Part shown: piece after piece, positions 1 to 5,237 of the stretch | Layout: the number at the start of each line of letters is the position of its first letter | Position numbering within the stretch: position 1 is the stretch's first letter | Assembly: GCA_030605915.1 (NCBI GenBank) | Contig: JAUWHM010000128.1 | Location: 1-9,129 of the forward strand | Direction of reading: 5' to 3' | Length of the DNA stretch: 9,129 nt | Origin: Nitrospirota bacterium | GTDB lineage: Bacteria > NPL-UPA2 > JAGMAN01 | The notes under the pieces: generated by a model | The model's database searches: none | What the model saw: only the letters and a program-made list of their open reading frames with translations | What the model was told of the DNA's origin: nothing | Program-made: the position numbers and the translations under genes

Positions 1-724
1 CTTTCAATGGTTTTTGTGCATAGCATCCTGGGACATTTTCCTCCATCCTGTAAAATACTTGTTGAATATCAACCCAAACATTACCTGCCCTTATGTTTTC
101 TGACTTGCTACGCTCTAAGTTCTCAGTAATCTTCCCATTCACTTTCTTATAATATCCTCTTAAAATCTTGGGGATATCCGTATATTCAGCATCTATATTA
201 AACTCAGGTTTGCCCTTGATATAATAAAGAAGTTCCTGTCTGACTGCCATCCAATTTTTCTGCGTGCCATATCCTCGTTGATTCCTTACAGTGATAAGAC
301 TTCTGGTCTTCAATCCCTTAAACTCTCTCATCATAATCATAAAATCTGGCAATGGTTGAAATCCTTCATTCTGGTCAGCCCCTAACCAGATATAAAGATG
401 CCCGTTCTCCTTCAAATGTTTAACTGTATTTTTGACCCATCGTTTGCTCCACTCGATATACTCTCTTAATGAAATCTTACCTAAATTGTTAGTATTGCTA
501 TTTCCTACAATAACATTATAAGGTGGGTCTTGGATTGCCAATATAGGTTTATCATTACCCATTAGTTTTAGGATATCCTCCTCGTTTGCGGCATCAAGAC
601 AACCTACTTTATGGCCAGAAACAGAATCATTCCAAACTTCCCCATATTTCAACCGAGAATAAGGTAAAAGCAATTTCCTTACTTCTTCGTTAGCATCAAT
701 CCTTGGTATTTGTTCTTTGCTCAT
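1..724 (-). CDS. N6/N4 DNA methyltransferase (DPPY type), 3' end cut by window edge
   Basis: The minus-strand frame is open from ATG at 724 to the window edge, giving 241 residues with no stop. Residues 66-69 are DPPY followed by Asn, the motif IV that binds the target amino group in N6-adenine and N4-cytosine methyltransferases (N6_N4_Mtase family). The segment GTQKNWMAVRQELLYYIKG (about 153-171) and the late AQKPL (236-240) also fit this family. The SAM-binding FxGxG motif is not seen. Since motif IV comes first, it should lie downstream, beyond the edge, as in beta-class enzymes. The enzyme would methylate DNA using SAM; its target site cannot be read from sequence. Only a weak GAGAG precedes the ATG. 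Base composition is more A+T-rich than the genes above 1764, which suggests acquired DNA. It may belong to a restriction-modification cassette or be an orphan; no nuclease is visible. Confidence 0.88.
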   Translation of the reverse strand, partial: MSKEQIPRIDANEEVRKLLLPYSRLKYGEVWNDSVSGHKVGCLDAANEEDILKLMGNDKPILAIQDPPYNVIVGNSNTNNLGKISLREYIEWSKRWVKNTVKHLKENGHLYIWLGADQNEGFQPLPDFMIMMREFKGLKTRSLITVRNQRGYGTQKNWMAVRQELLYYIKGKPEFNIDAEYTDIPKILRGYYKKVNGKITENLERSKSENIRAGNVWVDIQQVFYRMEENVPGCYAQKPLK

Positions 725-804
725 TCTAATATCTCTCTATTAAAACTATAATTTCTGATAACCTAAAACACCTCACACATAAAACATTTTTAAGCTGTCA
801 GAAT

Positions 805-945
805 TTATTCTATTAATTCTTCCATGCTAATATCTAATGCTCTTGCGATTTTCGCTACTGTCTGAACAGAAGGTTTTTTCACAATGAAATAGGGACAGCG
901 ACCATTTATTTTATATCTTCTTCGGTCTCCCTCTCGGTAAGGCAT
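805..945 (-). pseudogene. C-terminal remnant of an XRE/Cro-type HTH regulator, open frame fused through the RAYT end
   Basis: The last 24 or so codons read KKPSVQTVAKIARALDISMEELIE and then TAA. This is the typical end of an HTH_3 (XRE/Cro/CI) domain, the PS-x-x-T-x-x-KIA-x-AL-x-x-S-x-x-EL pattern. The recognition helix and everything before it are missing. Upstream (higher coordinates) the frame continues without a stop through the 21-bp inverted repeat at 887-907 into the transposase 3' end, out of frame with the transposase. It reaches an ATG at 945 with AGGAG five bases before it, giving 46 codons. That AGGAG also encodes arginines of the transposase, so it may be chance. I read this as a regulator truncated by the mobile element. 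Whether the chimeric 46-residue frame is translated is unknown. It sits 80 bases before the methyltransferase start, a common place for a controller gene. Confidence 0.6.
887..907. repeat. Left 21-bp inverted repeat of the RAYT element
   Basis: This is an exact reverse complement of 1621-1641, with core AGGGACAGCGACC flanked by AAAT and ATTT. Identity stops at both sides (886 against 1642, 908 against 1620). No other copy occurs in the window. It begins three bases past the transposase stop codon. Confidence 0.9.
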
Positions 946-1579
946 GTAATCTCCTCCTCAACATTTTCTCCAACCCTTGAATAAATGCCTCTGTTCCTAA
1001 TGGGCGTCCTGTTAATGTATGCTTCCTTATGGTATCTATGAGTCCTTTGTCTTCTTTGTATTCTAAGTATTGCCTCCATGAATCGAAAGACATATCTATA
1101 AGCCTTGACATATCAGCCAACTTAATCAATGGCTCTCCTTTACCAATATGAGCAAGAGCGCTTGACCATTTCCACTCCCAAGGCTTTTTCACTAATCTGG
1201 CTCTTGCAGGATTCCTTTCTATATATCGAATAGCTGTAATAAGATGTGTTTCATCTAATATACAGGAATAAAAACGACCTTGCCATAAATGACCTCTTCC
1301 CTTCATTTTTTTATTGAAATATTGAGAATAGCGCATATGGGCTGTATTAAATGTTCTCGCGAGCGAATCTTCTCTCCTAGGAATCACGACAAAGTGCACA
1401 TGATTTTGCATTAAACAGTAAGCAAGTACTGAAAGATGAAATTTACTACTGTATTCTTGAATCCAGGAAAGATACCTTATGCGGTCATTATCATCAAGAA
1501 AAACATCTTGCCCATAATTTCCTCTCTGGGTAATGTGATGAGGTAAATCAAGGGCAACTATTCTTGCTATTCGTGGCAT
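911..1579 (-). CDS. REP-associated tyrosine transposase-like protein (Y1 HUH, IS200-like fold)
   Basis: This 222-residue protein is a Y1-transposase family member. The HUH metal-binding motif is HVH at 60-62 in CLMQNHVHFVV. The nucleophile is most likely Tyr119 in AIRYIERNPARA, a signature of RAYT-type enzymes. GHLWQGRFYSC (97-106) is also typical of the group. The C-terminal part (about 140-222) is a basic extension ending in RGRPKKI. Such enzymes cut and join single-stranded DNA at REP-like ends via a phosphotyrosine link. The reading frame looks intact, so the gene may be active. There is no Shine-Dalgarno before the ATG; the promoter upstream predicts a leaderless transcript. Its A+T-rich composition matches the adjacent methyltransferase and not the operon upstream of the tRNA. 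Confidence 0.9.
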   Translation of the reverse strand: MPRIARIVALDLPHHITQRGNYGQDVFLDDNDRIRYLSWIQEYSSKFHLSVLAYCLMQNHVHFVVIPRREDSLARTFNTAHMRYSQYFNKKMKGRGHLWQGRFYSCILDETHLITAIRYIERNPARARLVKKPWEWKWSSALAHIGKGEPLIKLADMSRLIDMSFDSWRQYLEYKEDKGLIDTIRKHTLTGRPLGTEAFIQGLEKMLRRRLHALPRGRPKKI

Positions 1580-1585
1580 ATATAA

Positions 1586-1614
1586 ATGATATAAGGGACA
1601 ATTAGTTTTGTCAA
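1586..1614 (-). promoter_or_regulatory. Predicted sigma70-type promoter of the transposase, leaderless
   Basis: On the minus strand a perfect TTGACA (1614-1609) is followed by a 17-base spacer and TATCAT (1591-1586), five of six matches to the -10 consensus. Six bases then separate it from the ATG at 1579. With the usual spacing the +1 falls on the A of that ATG. The bases before the ATG contain no Shine-Dalgarno. The promoter lies inside the element, between its right inverted repeat and the gene. Confidence 0.65.
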
Positions 1615-1620
1615 TTTAAA

Positions 1621-1641
1621 AAATGGTCGCTGTCCCTATTT
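1621..1641. repeat. Right 21-bp inverted repeat of the RAYT element
   Basis: This is an exact reverse complement of 887-907. On the minus strand it starts right after the five-T run that follows the tRNA-Pro, so only TTTTT separates the tRNA discriminator base from the repeat. Confidence 0.9.
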
Positions 1642-1646
1642 AAAAA

Positions 1647-1722
1647 TCGGGGTGGGCGGATTTGAACCGCCGACCTCTTGCTCCCGAAGCAAGCGCGCTA
1701 AACCAAACTGCGCTACACCCCG
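1647..1722 (-). tRNA. tRNA-Pro (anticodon CGG)
   Basis: A complete cloverleaf of 76 bases can be folded. The acceptor stem CGGGGTG pairs with CACCCCG over seven base pairs, followed by discriminator A. The D stem is GCGC/GCGC. The anticodon stem CTTGC/GCAAG closes the loop TTCGGGA, so the anticodon is CGG, reading CCG proline codons. The T stem GGCGG/CCGCC closes loop TTCAAAT. The C1-G72 first pair with discriminator A is characteristic of bacterial tRNA-Pro. CCA is not encoded: the next bases are TTTTT, which together with the terminal GC-rich stem could also terminate transcription. The gene sits between the popT operon end and the mobile element, a typical edge for acquired DNA. Confidence 0.97.
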
Positions 1723-1730
1723 TATAGACT

Positions 1731-1736
1731 ATTATA
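1731..1736 (-). promoter_or_regulatory. Predicted -10 box of the tRNA-Pro gene
   Basis: A perfect TATAAT lies eight bases upstream of the tRNA 5' end, in the 41-base gap after popT. Normal spacing would start the transcript about two bases before the mature tRNA end. The -35 region (roughly 1754-1759) matches consensus only poorly, and the gap is A+T-rich, so a chance match is possible. Read-through from popT is the alternative source of transcription. Confidence 0.45.
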
Positions 1737-1763
1737 TAAAATAATTTATGTAATTTGTAACCG

Positions 1764-2528
1764 TCAATTAGTTTTCCTTTTAAATGCAGTCCTTTCAAGT
1801 ATAAAAATAGCTCCCATACCCCACGCAAAAAAGAATAAAATGTATATATTGAATTTGTTTGGAATAATCGCGCGCAAACTTCCCATCATCAAGCCCACAA
1901 GAAATGCCATACTCAAAGAGTGGTATCTTTTTAGCAGAAAACTAAAAACCAGAACAAAAAATATAACCCCCAAAAGTAACCCCAGAGCAAAAGGTAAAAT
2001 AGTAGTAAAGTCAAATGAAGATATCGCTTTCAGGACAGGTCTATACGCTCCCAATATCAGCAGTATAGCAGAACCACTTATTCCGGGAAGAAGCATCGCA
2101 GTCATTCCAAAAAAACCGGCAACAACAATGAGTTTATTGCCTGAAAACACTGTCTTGCTTTCTAATCCCGCTATATAGAAAGCAAGAATAAAAGACAAAA
2201 TGACGACAATTGCCTCTCTTAACCCTTTCCTTTCTATTTTTCTGTAGGGAACTTTTAGAGAAGCTACAATCAAACCGAGAAACAAGGCGAAGGTATATTC
2301 CGGATAGGTATCTAAAAGATGAGGAACCAATTTCGCCCCACTGAGTATAGCTAAACCTGCGCCCGCTCCTAAGGGAAATAGAAATTTTAAATCCAATTTT
2401 TTCAACGAAAAAATCAACTTCTCATATATACCAAGAATCAACGCCATAGTTCCGCCACTCACACCGGGGATCAAATTTGCTATTCCGATACAAAAACCTT
2501 TTAAGATTAGAATTATGTTATTAATCAT
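1764..2528 (-). CDS. popT: DUF368 family membrane protein, PopT-type undecaprenyl-phosphate translocase
   Basis: This 254-residue, strongly hydrophobic protein has about seven to eight predicted membrane segments (roughly 5-33, 51-66, 77-93, 105-121, 132-165, 176-198, 205-222 and 226-245) and a basic C-terminal tail. The two DUF368 signatures are present as an internal pair: ANLIPGVSGGT at 17-27 and LLPGISGS at 146-153. These probably form opposed re-entrant elements. Work published in 2023 linked DUF368 proteins (PopT), along with DedA proteins, to returning undecaprenyl phosphate across the membrane for cell-wall and polymer synthesis; the function here is inferred by family. The start ATG overlaps the pcm stop as ATGA (2525-2528), so the two are translationally coupled. 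Its presence downstream of murA and a glycosyltransferase fits a lipid-carrier role. Confidence 0.88.
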   Translation of the reverse strand: MINNIILILKGFCIGIANLIPGVSGGTMALILGIYEKLIFSLKKLDLKFLFPLGAGAGLAILSGAKLVPHLLDTYPEYTFALFLGLIVASLKVPYRKIERKGLREAIVVILSFILAFYIAGLESKTVFSGNKLIVVAGFFGMTAMLLPGISGSAILLILGAYRPVLKAISSFDFTTILPFALGLLLGVIFFVLVFSFLLKRYHSLSMAFLVGLMMGSLRAIIPNKFNIYILFFFAWGMGAIFILERTAFKRKTN

Positions 2529-3166
2529 TGCTTCCAGCCAAATTCACCAATGAGGGGAACGAAGACGCAGCCACAAACCTTTCTGGTTTTCGCCTTGCCC
2601 TTCCTCTTTCTTACCACCATTAGTTCCTGGGAGAAACTGCCCCCTACAGGAATAACTATCCTGCCTCCCTCCGAGAGCTGGTCGAGCAAACTCTGGGGAA
2701 TATCGGGTGAGCCAGCCGTCACCATAATTGCCTGATAGGGGGAATGCTCTTTCCATCCCTTAGTACCATCGCCAACCTTCAGCTTCACATTGGTATAACC
2801 CAACTGGGTTAAGATTTCCTTTGCCTTCAGGCTCAGCTTCTCAACTCTCTCTATACTACAAACCTCCTTGGCTAACTGGGCCAAAATAGCCACCTGATAG
2901 CCGGAACCAGTACCTATCTCTAATACTCTTTCATTGCCTTCCAGTTCCATACATTCGGTCATCAGGGCCACCATGTAGGGCTGAGATATGGTCTGGCCTT
3001 CTCCTATGGGCAAGGGATGGTCAGCATAGGCGCTTTGCTCGTGTTCCTTGCTGACGAACCGGTGCCTGGGAGCATTCCCCATCACTTTAAGAACTCGCCC
3101 ATCCTCTATTCCTCTTCCCCTTAACTGGACCTCGACCATCCTCTTCCTCTCTTCCTCAAAGCTCAT
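2525..3166 (-). CDS. pcm: Protein-L-isoaspartate O-methyltransferase
   Basis: This 213-residue, full-length PIMT uses SAM to methylate L-isoaspartyl residues in damaged proteins and so starts their repair. Visible family hallmarks are the N-terminal RMVEVQLRGRGI, PRHRFV (33-38) and AYADHPLPIGEGQTISQP (46-63) with the active-site Ser61. The SAM glycine loop EIGTGSGYQ follows (83-91), then VGDGTKGW (131-138) and the C-terminal FVPLIGEFGW. It is cytosolic, with no signal peptide. The ATG is preceded by GAGAGGG (3177-3171), four bases upstream, which supports this start. The 42-base gap from the glycosyltransferase is the longest in the operon but shows no terminator. Its stop overlaps popT. PIMT is a general stress gene, so its position here says little about function. 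Confidence 0.95.
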   Translation of the reverse strand: MSFEEERKRMVEVQLRGRGIEDGRVLKVMGNAPRHRFVSKEHEQSAYADHPLPIGEGQTISQPYMVALMTECMELEGNERVLEIGTGSGYQVAILAQLAKEVCSIERVEKLSLKAKEILTQLGYTNVKLKVGDGTKGWKEHSPYQAIMVTAGSPDIPQSLLDQLSEGGRIVIPVGGSFSQELMVVRKRKGKAKTRKVCGCVFVPLIGEFGWKQ

Positions 3167-3208
3167 AAGTCCCTCTCATCATACATAATTCAGACTCCGG
3201 GCTAGCGT

Positions 3209-3877
3209 TCATCTGTGGTTGAACAGGTTTTTTAGAACTAACCTGGTAAAGCGCAATGTATCCAGGAGGGGTTTTATTTTGCTCAATTCATTCAGATAAA
3301 TAGTCCTGATGGGAATTGACCCCATCCGGTACCCCTGCCGGCTAGCCTTCACTAATATCTCTGATTCGGTATCGAAATTAGAGGTAACTAACTTAACGTC
3401 CCTTAGAACATCGGTTCTTATTAATCGATAGCCAGATTGACTGTCCTCAATCCTCTGATGGCTGAGGCGGGAAATAATCCAGGAGGTGACGCGATTAGTC
3501 CAGAGCCGAATTAGGGGCATACTATGAATATCTCCCATCCGATTGCCTATGATGATGCCCACTTCCTCTTTCCGAGCGGCTTCAATGAACTTGGGGACCT
3601 CCCTCCAGTCATGCTGCCCATCAGCATCCATAGTAATAACGGCATGGAACTCTTCCTTGAGGGAATACTGAAAACCAGTCCTTAAGGCGGCTCCCTTTCC
3701 CATTCTCTTAGGGTGACGGAGAACCCGGGCTCCCCTGGCCTTAGCTTCTTCGGCTGTCCTATCAGTGGAGCCGTCATCAATCACTACCACTTCATTAACT
3801 AAAGGCAGGAGATGCTCTATTAAACAAGGAATGGTTTTCGCCTCATTAAAAGCAGGAATGATCACCCCTACTTTCAC
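3209..3877 (-). CDS. Family 2 glycosyltransferase, DPM1/polyprenyl-phosphate type, no membrane anchor
   Basis: This 222-residue GT-A fold enzyme resembles dolichyl/polyprenyl-phosphate sugar synthases. It shows VIIPAFNE (5-12), nucleotide-binding VIDDGSTDRT (32-41), GKGAALRTG (60-68), the metal-binding DAD in TMDADGQHD (82-90), GNRM (111-114) and DSQSGYRL (145-152). The last is typical of enzymes that transfer sugar from a nucleotide donor to polyprenyl phosphate. No transmembrane segments follow the catalytic domain, unlike the larger GtrB/ArnC types. Donor and acceptor cannot be assigned. It starts with GTG, supported by AAGAGG (3890-3885) seven bases upstream, and lies three bases after hisA. 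PopT, two genes downstream, handles the same kind of lipid carrier, which hints at a shared acceptor, but this is inference. Confidence 0.9.
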   Translation of the reverse strand: MKVGVIIPAFNEAKTIPCLIEHLLPLVNEVVVIDDGSTDRTAEEAKARGARVLRHPKRMGKGAALRTGFQYSLKEEFHAVITMDADGQHDWREVPKFIEAARKEEVGIIIGNRMGDIHSMPLIRLWTNRVTSWIISRLSHQRIEDSQSGYRLIRTDVLRDVKLVTSNFDTESEILVKASRQGYRMGSIPIRTIYLNELSKIKPLLDTLRFTRLVLKNLFNHR

Positions 3878-3880
3878 AAC

Positions 3881-4609
3881 TCATCCTCTTTCAGCAATGG
3901 CTATAGCCTCCCCAAGCTCAATCCTTCCTTCATAGAGGGCTTTGCCAATGATGATTCCTTCCAGGCCATCCTTTTCTAATCTCTTAAGCCTTCTAACATC
4001 CTCTAAGCTGGAAATCCCTCCCGAGGCAATAATAGAGACATTGGTCGCCTGAAGGAGCTCCTCTAAACTTTTTACACCTGGACCAGTTAACATCCCATCC
4101 CGCCGGACATCAGTGAAGATTATCGTCCTCACCCCTAAACTCTCCATCTCCTTGGCTAACGCAACTGCCTCCTTGGAGATAAGCCTCGTCCATCCCCTCA
4201 CCGCCACCAAGCCATCCTTGACATCGATGCCGATGGCCACTCTCTCTCCAAACTCCTGACAGGCTTCTTTAACTAAATCGGGCGCCGAGCAGGCTTGCGT
4301 GCCTAAGATCACCCTTCTTACTCCCTTAGATAGAACATCTCTGACGGTTTCTAAGTTTCTTACTCCTCCTCCCATCTCAATGGGCACGGCAACTTCTGCG
4401 GCAATTTTTCCCACCAGTTCCAAATTCACCGGCTCTCCTTCCCGGGCTCCATCCAAGTCAACGATGTGAAGTAAACGAGCTCCTTCTCCCTCCCACCTCT
4501 TTGCTACCTTAACCGGGTCATCATGGTAAACTGTCTCCTGGTGGAAATCCCCTTGGGCTAATCTGACCACTCTCCCTCCCCTAATATCAATGGCCGGGAT
4601 GATGAGCAT
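3881..4609 (-). CDS. hisA: ProFAR isomerase, histidine biosynthesis
   Basis: HisA catalyses the Amadori rearrangement of ProFAR to PRFAR, the fourth step of histidine synthesis, in a (beta/alpha)8 barrel. At 242 residues it has the normal length. The catalytic aspartates are visible as Asp8 in PAIDIRGGRVVRL and Asp129 in IGIDVKDG. The phosphate-binding segments are MGGGVR (79-84), ASGGIS (195-200) and GIIIGKALYEG. TDVRRDGMLTGP (166-177) and Trp140 are also family features. The ATG directly follows the hisB TAA with no gap; AGGTG (4622-4618) inside hisB, eight bases upstream, can serve as ribosome site. HisF, the next enzyme, normally follows hisA but is absent here. A bifunctional HisA/TrpF role (PriA) cannot be excluded from sequence alone but nothing points to it. 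Confidence 0.96.
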   Translation of the reverse strand: MLIIPAIDIRGGRVVRLAQGDFHQETVYHDDPVKVAKRWEGEGARLLHIVDLDGAREGEPVNLELVGKIAAEVAVPIEMGGGVRNLETVRDVLSKGVRRVILGTQACSAPDLVKEACQEFGERVAIGIDVKDGLVAVRGWTRLISKEAVALAKEMESLGVRTIIFTDVRRDGMLTGPGVKSLEELLQATNVSIIASGGISSLEDVRRLKRLEKDGLEGIIIGKALYEGRIELGEAIAIAERG

Positions 4610-5233
4610 TTAAAGTACACCTTTTGTAGAAGGGATATCTTTTATCCGCTCATCAAGTTGGGTGGCCTCATCTAAAGCTCTTCCCAAAGCTTTGAAGATA
4701 GCTTCCAGAGTGTGATGTATGTCCACATTGCAGCGTGCACTGACATGCATGTTAGTCCCGCTACTGGTGACGAAAGCCTGCAAGAAATGTTTGGCATGTT
4801 CAAAGCTGTACTCTTGTTTTTTGCCCACTGGCTTCAGAATATCCTCTTCTCCAAGAGGGATATCACCATCCAAATGTGTCCAATGGACGGAAGGCCTTCC
4901 ACTGATATCTAAGACTACCCGGGCTAAGCCCTCATCCATGGGAACACAGGCAAAACCAAACCTCTTTATGCCTTTTTTATCCCCCAATGCCTTTTTAACA
5001 GCCTCCCCTAAGCATATTCCAACATCCTCATTTGTATGGTGTATATCTACTTCCAGGTCTCCCTCTGCCTCTATCTTTAGATCGAAGAGGCCGTGCTTGG
5101 CAAACAGAGAAAGCATGTGATCCAAAAAAGGGATGCTAGTCTTTATGTTATATTTCCCCTGGCCATCCAGATCGAGTTCTAACTTGATCTTTGTTTCCGT
5201 AGTTCTTCTCTCAACCTTTGCTCTTCTATCCAT
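4610..5233 (-). CDS. hisB: Imidazoleglycerol-phosphate dehydratase
   Basis: This monofunctional IGPD of 207 residues dehydrates imidazoleglycerol phosphate to imidazoleacetol phosphate. Metal-binding elements are Glu13 (RRTTETKI), His39 (IPFLDHML), HHTNE at 65-69, His163 (NMHV) and HHTLE at 173-177. GIKRFG (88-93), MDEGLARVVLDISGRP (99-114), FKALGRAL (180-187) and the terminal PSTKGVL are standard. An oddity is that the stretch before the second HHxxE reads CNVDI where relatives have a G-x-N sequence, making both metal motifs read VDIHHTxE. There is no phosphatase domain, unlike the enterobacterial fusion. It begins four bases after the hisD stop with a strong ribosome site and is immediately followed by hisA. 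Confidence 0.95.
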   Translation of the reverse strand: MDRRAKVERRTTETKIKLELDLDGQGKYNIKTSIPFLDHMLSLFAKHGLFDLKIEAEGDLEVDIHHTNEDVGICLGEAVKKALGDKKGIKRFGFACVPMDEGLARVVLDISGRPSVHWTHLDGDIPLGEEDILKPVGKKQEYSFEHAKHFLQAFVTSSGTNMHVSARCNVDIHHTLEAIFKALGRALDEATQLDERIKDIPSTKGVL

Positions 5234-5237
5234 TTGC

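Larger units (their letters stand above)
887..1641 (-). mobile_element. RAYT/IS200-like element with 21-bp perfect inverted ends
   Basis: A single transposase gene is enclosed by perfect 21-bp inverted repeats at 887-907 and 1621-1641, which makes the unit 755 bp. The left repeat begins three bases after the transposase stop. The right repeat lies 41 bases upstream of its ATG, leaving room for the promoter. REP-associated tyrosine transposases are commonly bracketed by short inverted REP-like sequences that they recognise, which fits. No target duplication is visible; none is expected for HUH single-strand transposition. The right end is five bases from the tRNA-Pro 3' end, and the left end abuts the HTH remnant. 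The exact cleavage points are not determined; the repeats could be subterminal. Confidence 0.75.

Noticed and set aside
725..804. Promoter for the methyltransferase
   Set aside because: CTGACA and TATAGT-like boxes occur, but none has suitable spacing to a partner box, so I could not support a site.
1640..1828. 62-codon minus-strand open frame
   Set aside because: It overlaps the popT 3' end out of frame and runs through the whole tRNA-Pro gene, so it is a by-product.
1840..2178. 112-codon plus-strand open frame
   Set aside because: It is antisense to popT, whose hydrophobic codons leave the opposite strand open. It has no recognisable motif.
4719..5120. 133-codon plus-strand open frame
   Set aside because: It lies wholly antisense to hisB, which has all IGPD motifs. 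Its translation shows no family pattern.
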